Shown here: piece after piece, positions 11,901 through 26,400 of the stretch
How positions within the stretch are numbered: the stretch's first letter is position 1
Layout: each line of letters opens with the position of its first letter
Assembly (NCBI GenBank): GCA_949318235.1
Contig: CASGGR010000039.1
Location: forward strand, 868,001 to 932,000
DNA: 64,000 nucleotides
Source of the DNA: Ecdyonurus torrentis
Taxonomy: Eukaryota > Arthropoda > Insecta > Ephemeroptera > Heptageniidae
Reading direction: 5' to 3'
Made by a program: the position numbers and the translations under genes
The notes under the pieces: generated by a model
Seen by the model: only the letters and a program-made list of their open reading frames with translations
Database searches by the model: none
Told to the model about the DNA's origin: nothing

Positions 11901-13413
11901 TCAATAACATTTGGTTCTTGAAATAGACACTTTGTTTCATGACTTGGTTTGGCTACATGATGAGTGAAAACTAAAATTGTCAATAACCCAAAAAGTATGC
12001 GTCGGAGCAAAAAAGTTCAAGACATCTTTTTTGTAGAGACTTGAAAAACCTATGTTATAAGTCAAATTTGATGTCTGTAGCATTCTTAGTTTTTGAGAAA
12101 TCATCAAAACTAGTTTTAATCGTGTAAAAAGTATGATTAAAAACATTCAATAACATTTGGTTCTTGAAATAGACACTTTGTTTCATGACTTGGTTTGGCT
12201 ACATGATGAGTGAAAACTAAAGTTGTCAATAACCCAAAAAGTATGCGTCGGAGCAAAAAAGTTCAAGATATCTTTTTTGTAGAGAATTGAAAAACCTATG
12301 TCATAAGTCAAACTTGATGTCTGTAGCATTCTTAGTTTTTGAGAAATCATCAAAAGTAGTCTTAATCGTGTAAAAAGTATGATTCAAAACATTCAATAAC
12401 ATTTGGTTCTTGAAATAGAAACTTTGTTTCATGACTTGGTTTGGCTACATGATGAGTGAAAACTAAAATTGTCAATAACCCAAAAAGTATGCGTCGAAGC
12501 AAAAAAGTTCAAGACATCTTTTTTGTAGAGAATTAAAAAACCTATGTTATAAGTCAAATTTGATGTCTGTAGCATTCTTAGTTTTTGAGCAATCATCAAA
12601 ACTAGTTTTAATCGTGTAAAAAGTATGATTTTTATCATTCAATAACATTTGGTTCTTGAAATAGAAACTTTGTTTCATGACTTGGTTTGGCTACATGATA
12701 AGTGAAAACTAAAATTGTCAATAACCCAAAAAGTATGCGTCGGAGCAAAAAAGTTTAAGACATCTTTTTTGTAGAGAATTAAAAAACCTATGTTATAAGT
12801 CAAATTTGATGTCTGTAGCATTCTTAGTTTTTGAGAAATCATCAAAACTAGTTTTAATCGTGTAAAAAGTATGATTAAAAACATTCAATAACATTTGGTT
12901 CTTGAAATAGACACTTTGTTTCATGACTTGGTTTGGCTACATGATGAGTGAAAACTAAAGTTGTCAATAACCCAAAAAGTATGCGTCGGAGCAAAAAAGT
13001 TCAAGATATCTTTTTTGTAGAGAATTGAAAAACCTATGTCATTAGTCAAATTTGATGTCTGTAGCATTCTTAGTTTTTGAGCAATCATCAAAACTAGTTT
13101 TAATCGTGTAAAAAGTATGATTTTTATCATTCAATAACATTTGGTTCTTGAAATAGAAACTTTGTTTCATGACTAGGTTTGGCTACATGATAAGTGAAAA
13201 CTAAAATTGTCAATAACCCAAAAAGTATGCGTCGGAGCAAAAAAGTTTAAGACATCTTTTTTGTAGAGAATCAAAAAAACCTATGTTATAAGTTAAATTT
13301 GATGTCTGTAGCATTCTTAGTTTTTGAGAAATCATCAAAACTAGTTTTAATCGTGTAAAAAGTATGATTCAAAACATTCAATAACATTTGGTTCTTGAAA
13401 TAGAAACTTTGTT
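8983..13413. repeat. Three p-n-l-o cassettes (985 bp each) with variable fillers
   Basis: The four-unit cassette p, n, l, o occurs at 8983-9967, 10214-11198 and 12429-13413. The first two are separated by one unit (9968), which is a hybrid: its left half is f-like (gtcgaagc) and its right half is g-like (caaacttg, gtagtctt). The second and third are separated by f, b, b, a, g, which makes a nine-unit period of 2215 bp. Period lengths of five and nine units with the same core suggest repeated in-register unequal exchange. Confidence 0.85.
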
Positions 13414-13659
13414 TCATGACTTGGTTTGGCTACATGATGAGTGAAAACTAAAATTGTCAATAACCCAAAAAGTATGCGTCGAAGCAAAAAAGTTCAAGAC
13501 ATCTTTTTTGTAGAGAATTGAAAAACCTATGTCATAAGTCAAATTTGATGTCTGTAGCATTCTTAGTTTTTGAGAAATCATCAAAACTAGTTTTAATCGT
13601 GTAAAAAGTATGATTAAAAACATTCAATAACATTTGGTTCTTGAAATAGACACTTTGTT

Positions 13660-15381
13660 TCATGACTTGGTTTGGCTACATGATGAGTGAAAACTAAAGT
13701 TGTCAATAACCCAAAAAGTATGCGTCGGAGCAAAAAAGTTCAAGATATCTTTTTTGTAGAGAATTGAAAAACCTATGTCATAAGTCAAATTTGATGTCTG
13801 TAGCATTCTTAGTTTTTGAGAAATCATCAAAACTAGTTTTAATCGTGTAAAAAGTATGATTAAAAACATTCAATAACATTTGGTTCTTGAAATAGACACT
13901 TTGTTTCATGACTTGGTTTGGCTACATGATGAGTGAAAACTAAAGTTGTCAATAACCCAAAAAGTATGCGTCGGAGCAAAAAAGTTCAAGATATCTTTTT
14001 TGTAGAGAATTGAAAAACCTATGTCATAAGTCAAATTTGATGTCTGTAGCATTCTTAGTTTTTGAGAAATCATCAAAACTAGTTTTAATCGTGTAAAAAG
14101 TATGATTTTTATCATTCAATAACATTTGGTTCTTGAAATAGAAACTTTCTTTCATGACTTGGTTTGGCTACATGATGAGTGAAAACTAAAATTGTCAATA
14201 ACCCAAAAAGTATGCGTCGGAGCAAAAAAGTTCAAGACATCTTTTTTGTAGAGACTTGAAAAACCTATGTTATAAGTCAAATTTAATGTCTGTAGCATTC
14301 TTAGTTTTTGAGCAATCATCAAAACTAGTTTTAATCGTGTAAAAAGTATGATTTTTATCATTCAATAACATTTGGTTTTTGAAATAGTAACTTTGTTTCA
14401 TGACTTGGTTTGGCTACATGATAAGTGAAAACTAAAATTGTCAATAACCCAAAAAGTATGCGTCGGAGCAAAAAAGTTTAAGACATCTTTTTTGTAGAGA
14501 ATTAAAAAACCTATGTTATAAGTCAAATTTGATGTCTGTAGCATTCTTAGTTTTTGAGAAATCATCAAAACTAGTTTTAATCGTGTAAAAAGTATGATTC
14601 AAAACATTCAATAACATTTGGTTCTTGAAATAGAAACTTTGTTTCATGACTTGGTTTGGCTACATGATGAGTGAAAACTAAAATTGTCAATAACCCAAAA
14701 AGTATGCGTCGAAGCAAAAAAGTTCAAGACATCTTTTTTGTAGAGAATTGAAAAACCTATGTCATAAGTCAAATTTGATGTCTGTAGCATTCTTAGTTTT
14801 TGAGAAATCATCAAAACTAGTTTTAATCGTGTAAAAAGTATGATTAAAAACATTCAATAACATTTGGTTCTTGAAATAGACACTTTGTTTCATGACTTGG
14901 TTTGGCTACATGATGAGTGAAAACTAAAATTGTCAATAACCCAAAAAGTATGCGTCGGAGCAAAAAAGTTCAAGACATCTTTTTTGTAGAGACTTGAAAA
15001 ACCTATGTTATAAGTCAAATTTGATGTCTGTAGCATTCTTAGTTTTTGAGAAATCATCAAAACTAGTTTTAATCGTGTAAAAAGTATGATTAAAAACATT
15101 CAATAACATTTGGTTCTTGAAATAGACACTTTGTTTCATGACTTGGTTTGGCTACATGATGAGTGAAAACTAAAGTTGTCAATAACCCAAAAAGTATGCG
15201 TCGGAGCAAAAAAGTTCAAGATATCTTTTTTGTAGAGAATTGAAAAACCTATGTCATAAGTCAAACTTGATGTCTGTAGCATTCTTAGTTTTTGAGAAAT
15301 CATCAAAAGTAGTCTTAATCGTGTAAAAAGTATGATTCAAAACATTCAATAACATTTGGTTCTTGAAATAGAAACTTTGTT
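13660..15381. repeat. Seven-unit cassette b-c-d-e-f-a-g, copy 3
   Basis: Third copy of the same order. It is followed by h, i, c, k, l (15382 onward), matching the context of copy 1 except that the j unit present at 2585 is absent. That looks like a one-unit deletion, or an insertion in copy 1. Confidence 0.87.
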
Positions 15382-16119
15382 TCATGACTTGGTTTGGCTA
15401 CATGATGAGTGAAAACTAAAATTGTCAATAACCCAAAAAGTATGCGTCGAAGCAAAAAAGTTCAAGACATCTTTTTTGTAGAGAATTGAAAAACCTATGA
15501 TATAAGTCAAATTTAATGTCTGTAGCATTCTTAGTTTTTGAGAAATCATCAAAACTAGTTTTAATCGTGTAAAAAGTATGATTAAAAACATTCAATAACA
15601 TTTGGTTCTTGAAATAGACACTTTGTTTCATGACTTGGTTTGGCTACATGATGAGTAAAAACTAAAGTTGTCAATAACCCAAAAAGTATGCGTCGGAGCA
15701 AAAAAGTTCAAGATATCTTTTTTGTAGAGAATTGAAAAACCTATGTCATAAGTTAAATTTGATGTCTGTAGCATTCTTAGTTTTTGAGAAATCATCAAAA
15801 CTAGTTTTAATCGTGTAAAAAGTATGATTAAAAACATTCAATAACATTTGGTTCTTGAAATAGACACTTTGTTTCATGACTTGGTTTGGCTACATGATGA
15901 GTGAAAACTAAAGTTGTCAATAACCCAAAAAGTATGCGTCGGAGCAAAAAAGTTCAAGATATCTTTTTTGTAGAGAATTGAAAAACCTATGTCATAAGTC
16001 AAATTTGATGTCTGTAGCATTCTTAGTTTTTGAGAAATCATCAAAACTAGTTTTAATCGTGTAAAAAGTATGATTTTTATCATTCAATAACATTTGGTTC
16101 TTGAAATAGAAACTTTCTT

Positions 16120-19100
16120 TCATGACTTGGTTTGGCTACACGATGAGTGAAAACTTAAATTGTCAATAACCCAAAAAGTATGCGTCGGAGCAAAAAAGTT
16201 CAAGACATCTTTTTTGTAGAGACTTGAAAAACCTATGTTATAAGTCAAATTTGATGTCTGTAGCATTCTTAGTTTTTGAGCAATCATCAAAACTAGTTTT
16301 AATCGTGTAAAAAGTATGAATAAAAACATTCAATAACATTTGGTTCTTGAAATAGACACTTTGTTTCATGACTTGGTTTGGCTACATGATGAGTGAAAAC
16401 TAAAGTTGTCAATAACCCAAAAAGTATGCGTCGGAGCAAAAAAGTTCAAGATATCTTTTTTGTAGAGAATTGAAAAACCTATGTCATTAGTCAAATTTGA
16501 TGTCTGTAGCATTCTTAGTTTTTGAGCAATCATCAAAACTAGTTTTAATCGTGTAAAAAGTATGATTTTTATCATTCAATAACATTTGGTTCTTGAAATA
16601 GAAACTTTGTTTCATGACTTGGTTTGGCTACATAATAAGTGAAAACTAAAATTGTCAATAACCCAAAAAGTATGCGTCGGAGCAAAAAAGTTTAAGACAT
16701 CTTTTTTGTAGAGAATTAAAAAACCTATGTTATAAGTCAAATTTGATGTCTGTAGCATTCTTAGTTTTTGAGAAATCATCAAAACTAGTTTTAATCGTGT
16801 AAAAAGTATGATTCAAAACATTCAATAACATTTGGTTCTTGAAATAGACACTTTGTTTCATGACTTGGTTTGGCTACATGATGAGTGAAAACTAAAGTTG
16901 TCAATAACCCAAAAAGTATGCGTCGGAGCAAAAAAGTTCAAGATATCTTTTTTGTAGAGAATTGAAAAACCTATGTCATAAGTCAAACTTGATGTCTGTA
17001 GCATTCTTAGTTTTTGAGAAATCATCAAAAGTAGTCTTAATCGTGTAAAAAGTATGATTCAAAACATTCAATAACATTTGGTTCTTGAAATAGAAACTTT
17101 GTTTCATGACTTGGTTTGGCTACATGATGAGTGAAAACTAAAATTGTCAATAACCCAAAAAGTATGCGTCGAAGCAAAAAAGTTCAAGACATCTTTTTTG
17201 TAGAGAATTGAAAAACCTATGATATAAGTCAAATTTGATGTCTGTAGCATTCTTAGTTTTTGAGAAATCATCAAAACTAGTTTTAATCGTGTAAAAAGTA
17301 TGATTAAAAACATTCAATAACATTTGGTTCTTGAAATAGACACTTTGTTTCATGACTTGGTTTGGCTACATGATGAGTGAAAACTAAAGTTGTCAATAAC
17401 CCAAAAAGTATGCGTCGGAGCAAAAAAGTTCAAGATATCTTTTTTGTAGAGAATTGAAAAACCTATGTCATAAGTCAAATTTGATGTCTGTAGCATTCTT
17501 AGTTTTTGAGCAATCATCAAAACTAGTTTTAATCGTGTAAAAAGTATGATTTTTATCATTCAATAACATTTGGTTCTTGAAATAGAAACTTTGTTTCATG
17601 ACTTGGTTTGGCTACATAATAAGTGAAAACTAAAATTGTCAATAACCCAAAAAGTATGCGTCGAAGCAAAAAAGTTCAAGACATCTTTTTTGTAGAGAAT
17701 TGAAAAACCTATGTCATAAGTCAAATTTGATGTCTGTAGCATTCTTAGTTTTTGAGAAATCATCAAAACTAGTTTTAATCGTGTAAAAAGTATGATTCAA
17801 AACATTCAATAACATTTGGTTCTTGAAATAGAAACTTTGTTTCATGACTTGGTTTGGCTACATGATGAGTGAAAACTAAAATTGTCAATAACCCAAAAAG
17901 TATGCGTCGAAGCAAAAAAGTTCAAGACATCTTTTTTGTAGAGAATTGAAAAACCTATGTCATAAGTCAAATTTGATGTCTGTAGCATTCTTAGTTTTTG
18001 AGAAATCATCAAAACTAGTTTTAATCGTGTAAAAAGTATGATTAAAAACATTCAATAACATTTGGTTCTTGAAATAGACACTTTGTTTCATGACTTGGTT
18101 TGGCTACATGATGAGTGAAAACTAAAATTGTCAATAACCCAAAAAGTATGCGTCGGAGCAAAAAAGTTCAAGACATCTTTTTTGTAGAGACTTGAAAAAC
18201 CTATGTTATAAGTCAAATTTGATGTCTGTAGCATTCTTAGTTTTTGAGAAATCATCAAAACTAGTTTTAATCGTGTAAAAAGTATGATTAAAAACATTCA
18301 ATAACATTTGGTTCTTGAAATAGACACTTTGTTTCATGACTTGGTTTGGCTACATGATGAGTGAAAACTAAAGTTGTCAATAACCCAAAAAGTATGCGTC
18401 GGAGCAAAAAAGTTCAAGATATCTTTTTTGTAGAGAATTGAAAAACCTATGTCATAAGTCAAACTTGATGTCTGTAGCATTCTTAGTTTTTGAGAAATCA
18501 TCAAAAGTAGTCTTAATCGTGTAAAAAGTATGATTCAAAACATTCAATAACATTTGGTTCTTGAAATAGAAACTTTGTTTCATGACTTGGTTTGGCTACA
18601 TGATGAGTGAAAACTAAAATTGTCAATAACCCAAAAAGTATGCGTCGAAGCAAAAAAGTTCAAGACATCTTTTTTGTAGAGAATTGAAAAACCTATGATA
18701 TAAGTCGAATTTAATGTCTGTAGCATTCTTAGTTTTTGAGAAATCATCAAAACTAGTTTTAATCGTGTAAAAAGTATGATTAAAAACATTCAATAACATT
18801 TGGTTCTTGAAATAGACACTTTGTTTCATGACTTGGTTTGGCTACATGATGAGTAAAAACTAAAGTTGTCAATAACCCAAAAAGTATGCGTCGGAGCAAA
18901 AAAGTTCAAGATATCTTTTTTGTAGAGAATTGAAAAACCTATGTCATAAGTTAAATTTGATGTCTGTAGCATTCTTAGTTTTTGAGAAATCATCAAAACT
19001 AGTTTTAATCGTGTAAAAAGTATGATTAAAAACATTCAATAACATTTGGTTCTTGAAATAGACACTTTGTTTCATGACTTGGTTTGGCTACATGATGAGT

Positions 19101-19563
19101 GAAAACTAAAGTTGTCAATAACCCAAAAAGTATGCGTCGGAGCAAAAAAGTTCAAGATATCTTTTTTGTAGAGAATTGAAAAACCTATGTCATTAGTCAA
19201 ATTTGATGTCTGTAGCATTCTTAGTTTTTGAGAAATCATCAAAACTAGTTTTAATCGTGTAAAAAGTATGATTAAAAACATTCAATAACATTTGGTTCTT
19301 GAAATAGACACTTTGTTTCATGACTTGGTTTGGCTACATGATGAGTGAAAACTAAAGTTGTCAATAACCCAAAAAGTATGCGTCGGAGCAAAAAAGTTCA
19401 AGATATCTTTTTTGTAGAGAATTGAAAAACCTATGTCATAAGTCAAATTTGATGTCTGTAGCATTCTTAGTTTTTGAGAAATCATCAAAACTAGTTTTAA
19501 TCGTGTAAAAAGTATGATTTTTATCATTCAATAACATTTGGTTCTTGAAATAGAAACTTTCTT
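16120..19563. repeat. Fourteen-unit segment k-l-r-g-s-t-u-f-a-g-h2-i-j-c (3444 bp)
   Basis: This is the first occurrence of the k, l, r, g anchor. Its order matches the 14-unit segment at 27436-30879 at all positions except the sixth, where a t unit stands in place of w. The two segments are separated by about 11 kb, so this order was copied over distance or survived later local expansion. Confidence 0.83.
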
Positions 19564-22500
19564 TCATGACTTGGTTTGGCTACATGATGAGTGAAAACTA
19601 AAATTGTCAATAACCCAAAAAGTATGCGTCGAAGCAAAAAAGTTCAAGACATCTTTTTTGTAGAGAATTGAAAAACCTATGATATAAGTCGAATTTGATG
19701 TCTGTAGCATTCTTAGTTTTTGAGAAATCATCAAAACTAGTTTTAATCGTGTAAAAAGTATGATTTTTATCATTCAATAACATTTGGTTCTTGAAATAGA
19801 AACTTTCTTTCATGACTTGGTTTGGCTACACGATGAGTGAAAACTTAAATTGTCAATAACCCAAAAAGTATGCGTCGGAGCAAAAAAGTTCAAGACATCT
19901 TTTTTGTAGAGACTTGAAAAACCTATGTTATAAGTCAAATTTGATGTCTGTAGCATTCTTAGTTTTTGAGCAATCATCAAAACTAGTTTTAATCGTGTAA
20001 AAAGTATGAATAAAAACATTCAATAACATTTGGTTCTTGAAATAGACACTTTGTTTCATGACTTGGTTTGGCTACATGATGAGTGAAAACTAAAGTTGTC
20101 AATAACCCAAAAAGTATGCGTCGGAGCAAAAAAGTTCAAGATATCTTTTTTGTAGAGAATTGAAAAACCTATGTCATTAGTCAAATTTGATGTCTGTAGC
20201 ATTCTTAGTTTTTGAGAAATCATCAAAACTAGTTTTAATCGTGTAAAAAGTATGATTAAAAACATTCAATAACATTTGGTTCTTGAAATAGACACTTTGT
20301 TTCATGACTTGGTTTGGCTACATGATGAGTGAAAACTAAAGTTGTCAATAACCCAAAAAGTATGCGTCGGAGCAAAAAAGTTCAAGATATCTTTTTTGTA
20401 GAGAATTGAAAAACCTATGTCATAAGTCAAACTTGATGTCTGTAGCATTCTTAGTTTTTGAGAAATCATCAAAAGTAGTCTTAATCGTGTAAAAAGTATG
20501 ATTCAAAACATTCAATAACATTTGGTTCTTGAAATAGAAACTTTGTTTCATGACTTGGTTTGGCTACATGATGAGTGAAAACTAAAATTGTCAATAACCC
20601 AAAAAGTATGCGTCGAAGCAAAAAAGTTCAAGACATCTTTTTTGTAGAGAATTGAAAAACCTATGATATAAGTCGAATTTGATGTCTGTAGCATTCTTAG
20701 TTTTTGAGAAATCATCAAAACTAGTTTTAATCGTGTAAAAAGTATGATTTTTATCATTCAATAACATTTGGTTCTTGAAATAGAAACTTTCTTTCATGAC
20801 TTGGTTTGGCTACACGATGAGTGAAAACTTAAATTGTCAATAACCCAAAAAGTATGCGTCGGAGCAAAAAAGTTCAAGACATCTTTTTTGTAGAGACTTG
20901 AAAAACCTATGTTATAAGTCAAATTTGATGTCTGTAGCATTCTTAGTTTTTGAGCAATCATCAAAACTAGTTTTAATCGTGTAAAAAGTATGAATAAAAA
21001 CATTCAATAACATTTGGTTCTTGAAATAGACACTTTGTTTCATGACTTGGTTTGGCTACATGATGAGTGAAAACTAAAGTTGTCAATAACCCAAAAAGTA
21101 TGCGTCGGAGCAAAAAAGTTCAAGATATCTTTTTTGTAGAGAATTGAAAAACCTATGTCATTAGTCAAATTTGATGTCTGTAGCATTCTTAGTTTTTGAG
21201 AAATCATCAAAACTAGTTTTAATCGTGTAAAAAGTATGATTAAAAACATTCAATAACATTTGGTTCTTGAAATAGACACTTTGTTTCATGACTTGGTTTG
21301 GCTACATGATGAGTGAAAACTAAAGTTGTCAATAACCCAAAAAGTATGCGTCGGAGCAAAAAAGTTCAAGATATCTTTTTTGTAGAGAATTGAAAAACCT
21401 ATGTCATAAGTCAAACTTGATGTCTGTAGCATTCTTAGTTTTTGAGAAATCATCAAAAGTAGTCTTAATCGTGTAAAAAGTATGATTCAAAACATTCAAT
21501 AACATTTGGTTCTTGAAATAGAAACTTTGTTTCATGACTTGGTTTGGCTACATGATGAGTGAAAACTAAAATTGTCAATAACCCAAAAAGTATGCGTCGA
21601 AGCAAAAAAGTTCAAGACATCTTTTTTGTAGAGAATTGAAAAACCTATGATATAAGTCGAATTTGATGTCTGTAGCATTCTTAGTTTTTGAGAAATCATC
21701 AAAACTAGTTTTAATCGTGTAAAAAGTATGATTTTTATCATTCAATAACATTTGGTTCTTGAAATAGAAACTTTCTTTCATGACTTGGTTTGGCTACACG
21801 ATGAGTGAAAACTTAAATTGTCAATAACCCAAAAAGTATGCGTCGGAGCAAAAAAGTTCAAGACATCTTTTTTGTAGAGACTTGAAAAACCTATGTTATA
21901 AGTCAAATTTGATGTCTGTAGCATTCTTAGTTTTTGAGCAATCATCAAAACTAGTTTTAATCGTGTAAAAAGTATGAATAAAAACATTCAATAACATTTG
22001 GTTCTTGAAATAGACACTTTGTTTCATGACTTGGTTTGGCTACATGATGAGTGAAAACTAAAGTTGTCAATAACCCAAAAAGTATGCGTCGGAGCAAAAA
22101 AGTTCAAGATATCTTTTTTGTAGAGAATTGAAAAACCTATGTCATTAGTCAAATTTGATGTCTGTAGCATTCTTAGTTTTTGAGCAATCATCAAAACTAG
22201 TTTTAATCGTGTAAAAAGTATGATTTTTATCATTCAATAACATTTGGTTCTTGAAATAGAAACTTTCTTTCATGACTTGGTTTGGCTACATGATGAGTGA
22301 AAACTAAAATTGTCAATAACCCAAAAAGTATGCGTCGAAGCAAAAAAGTTCAAGACATCTTTTTTGTAGAGAATTGAAAAACCTATGATATAAGTCGAAT
22401 TTGATGTCTGTAGCATTCTTAGTTTTTGAGAAATCATCAAAACTAGTTTTAATCGTGTAAAAAGTATGATTTTTATCATTCAATAACATTTGGTTCTTGA

Positions 22501-23253
22501 AATAGAAACTTTCTTTCATGACTTGGTTTGGCTACACGATGAGTGAAAACTTAAATTGTCAATAACCCAAAAAGTATGCGTCGGAGCAAAAAAGTTCAAG
22601 ACATCTTTTTTGTAGAGACTTGAAAAACCTATGTTATAAGTCAAATTTGATGTCTGTAGCATTCTTAGTTTTTGAGCAATCATCAAAACTAGTTTTAATC
22701 GTGTAAAAAGTATGAATAAAAACATTCAATAACATTTGGTTCTTGAAATAGACACTTTGTTTCATGACTTGGTTTGGCTACATGATGAGTGAAAACTAAA
22801 GTTGTCAATAACCCAAAAAGTATGCGTCGGAGCAAAAAAGTTCAAGATATCTTTTTTGTAGAGAATTGAAAAACCTATGTCATTAGTCAAATTTGATGTC
22901 TGTAGCATTCTTAGTTTTTGAGAAATCATCAAAACTAGTTTTAATCGTGTAAAAAGTATGATTAAAAACATTCAATAACATTTGGTTCTTGAAATAGACA
23001 CTTTGTTTCATGACTTGGTTTGGCTACATGATGAGTGAAAACTAAAGTTGTCAATAACCCAAAAAGTATGCGTCGGAGCAAAAAAGTTCAAGATATCTTT
23101 TTTGTAGAGAATTGAAAAACCTATGTCATAAGTCAAACTTGATGTCTGTAGCATTCTTAGTTTTTGAGAAATCATCAAAAGTAGTCTTAATCGTGTAAAA
23201 AGTATGATTCAAAACATTCAATAACATTTGGTTCTTGAAATAGAAACTTTGTT
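19564..23253. repeat. Four-unit higher-order array v-k-j-g (984 bp period)
   Basis: Fifteen units form v, k, j, g (19564), v, k, j, g (20548), v, k, l (21532) and v, k, j, g (22270). The next v is at 23254. The v unit is marked by atgatataagtcgaattt and a hairpin-type gatttttatc. The third round has three units (738 bp), with l in place of j and no g unit. This is the most regular short-period block in family A and looks locally expanded. Confidence 0.88.
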
Positions 23254-23499
23254 TCATGACTTGGTTTGGCTACATGATGAGTGAAAACTAAAATTGTCAA
23301 TAACCCAAAAAGTATGCGTCGAAGCAAAAAAGTTCAAGACATCTTTTTTGTAGAGAATTGAAAAACCTATGATATAAGTCGAATTTGATGTCTGTAGCAT
23401 TCTTAGTTTTTGAGAAATCATCAAAACTAGTTTTAATTGTGTAAAAAGTATGATTTTTATCATTCAATAACATTTGGTTCTTGAAATAGAAACTTTCTT

Positions 23500-26400
23500 T
23501 CATGACTTGGTTTGGCTACACGATGAGTGAAAACTTAAATTGTCAATAACCCAAAAAGTATGCGTCGGAGCAAAAAAGTTCAAGACATCTTTTTTGTAGA
23601 GACTTGAAAAACCTATGTTATAAGTCAAATTTGATGTCTGTAGCATTCTTAGTTTTTGAGCAATCATCAAAACTAGTTTTAATCGTGTAAAAAGTATGAA
23701 TAAAAACATTCAATAACATTTGGTTCTTGAAATAGACACTTTGTTTCATGACTTGGTTTGGCTACATGATGAGTGAAAACTAAAGTTGTCAATAACCCAA
23801 AAAGTATGCGTCGGAGCAAAAAAGTTCAAGATATCTTTTTTGTAGAGAATTGAAAAACCTATGTCATTAGTCAAATTTGATGTCTGTAGCATTCTTAGTT
23901 TTTGAGCAATCATCAAAACTAGTTTTAATCGTGTAAAAAGTATGATTTTTATCATTCAATAACATTTGGTTCTTGAAATAGAAACTTTGTTTCATGACTT
24001 GGTTTGGCTACATAATAAGTGAAAACTAAAATTGTCAATAACCCAAAAAGTATGCGTCGGAGCAAAAAAGTTTAAGACATCTTTTTTGTAGAGAATTAAA
24101 AAACCTATGTTATAAGTCAAATTTGATGTCTGTAGCATTCTTAGTTTTTGAGAAATCATCAAAACTAGTTTTAATCGTGTAAAAAGTATGATTCAAAACA
24201 TTCAATAACATTTGGTTCTTGAAATAGACACTTTGTTTCATGACTTGGTTTGGCTACATGATGAGTGAAAACTAAAGTTGTCAATAACCCAAAAAGTATG
24301 CGTCGGAGCAAAAAAGTTCAAGATATCTTTTTTGTAGAGAATTGAAAAACCTATGTCATAAGTCAAACTTGATGTTTGTAGCATTCTTAGTTTTTGAGAA
24401 ATCATCAAAAGTAGTCTTAATCGTGTAAAAAGTATGATTCAAAACATTCAATAACATTTGGTTCTTGAAATAGAAACTTTGTTTCATGACTTGGTTTGGC
24501 TACATGATGAGTGAAAACTAAAATTGTCAATAACCCAAAAAGTATGCGTCGAAGCAAAAAAGTTCAAGACATCTTTTTTGTAGAGAATTGAAAAACCTAT
24601 GATATAAGTCAAATTTGATGTCTGTAGCATTCTTAGTTTTTGAGAAATCATCAAAACTAGTTTTAATCGTGTAAAAAGTATGATTAAAAACATTCAATAA
24701 CATTTGGTTCTTGAAATAGACACTTTGTTTCATGACTTGGTTTGGCTACATGATGAGTGAAAACTAAAGTTGTCAATAACCCAAAAAGTATGCGTCGGAG
24801 CAAAAAAGTTCAAGATATCTTTTTTGTAGAGAATTGAAAAAACTATGTCATTAGTCAAATTTGATGTCTGTAGCATTCTTAGTTTTTGAGCAATCATCAA
24901 AACTAGTTTTAATCGTGTAAAAAGTATGATTTTTATCATTCAATAACATTTGGTTCTTGAAATAGAAACTTTGTTTCATGACTTGGTTTGGCTACATAAT
25001 AAGTGAAAACTAAAATTGTCAATAACCCAAAAAGTATGCGTCGAAGCAAAAAAGTTCAAGACATCTTTTTTGTAGAGAATTGAAAAACCTATGTCATAAG
25101 TCAAATTTGATGTCTGTAGCATTCTTAGTTTTTGAGAAATCATCAAAACTAGTTTTAATCGTGTAAAAAGTATGATTCAAAACATTCAATAACATTTGGT
25201 TCTTGAAATAGAAACTTTGTTTCATGACTTGGTTTGGCTACATGATGAGTGAAAACTAAAATTGTCAATAACCCAAAAAGTATGCGTCGAAGCAAAAAAG
25301 TTCAAGACATCTTTTTTGTAGAGAATTGAAAAACCTATGTCATAAGTCAAATTTGATGTCTGTAGCATTCTTAGTTTTTGAGAAATCATCAAAACTAGTT
25401 TTAATCGTGTAAAAAGTATGATTAAAAACATTCAATAACATTTGGTTCTTGAAATAGACACTTTGTTTCATGACTTGGTTTGGCTACATGATGAGTGAAA
25501 ACTAAAATTGTCAATAACCCAAAAAGTATGCGTCGGAGCAAAAAAGTTCAAGACATCTTTTTTGTAGAGACTTGAAAAACCTATGTTATAAGTCAAATTT
25601 GATGTCTGTAGCATTCTTAGTTTTTGAGAAATCATCAAAACTAGTTTTAATCGTGTAAAAAGTATGATTAAAAACATTCAATAACATTTGGTTCTTGAAA
25701 TAGACACTTTGTTTCATGACTTGGTTTGGCTACATGATGAGTGAAAACTAAAGTTGTCAATAACCCAAAAAGTATGCGTCGGAGCAAAAAAGTTCAAGAT
25801 ATCTTTTTTGTAGAGAATTGAAAAACCTATGTCATAAGTCAAACTTGATGTCTGTAGCATTCTTAGTTTTTGAGAAATCATCAAAAGTAGTCTTAATCGT
25901 GTAAAAAGTATGATTAAAAACATTCAATAACATTTGGTTCTTGAAATAGACACTTTGTTTCATGACTTGGTTTGGCTACATGATGAGTGAAAACTAAAGT
26001 TGTCAATAACCCAAAAAGTATGCGTCGGAGCAAAAAAGTTCAAGATATCTTTTTTGTAGAGAATTGAAAAACCTATGTCATAAGTCAAACTTGATGTCTG
26101 TAGCATTCTTAGTTTTTGAGAAATCATCAAAAGTAGTCTTAATCGTGTAAAAAGTATGATTCAAAACATTCAATAACATTTGGTTCTTGAAATAGAAACT
26201 TTGTTTCATGACTTGGTTTGGCTACATGATGAGTGAAAACTAAAATTGTCAATAACCCAAAAAGTATGCGTCGAAGCAAAAAAGTTCAAGACATCTTTTT
26301 TGTAGAGAATTGAAAAACCTATGATATAAGTCGAATTTAATGTCTGTAGCATTCTTAGTTTTTGAGAAATCATCAAAACTAGTTTTAATCGTGTAAAAAG

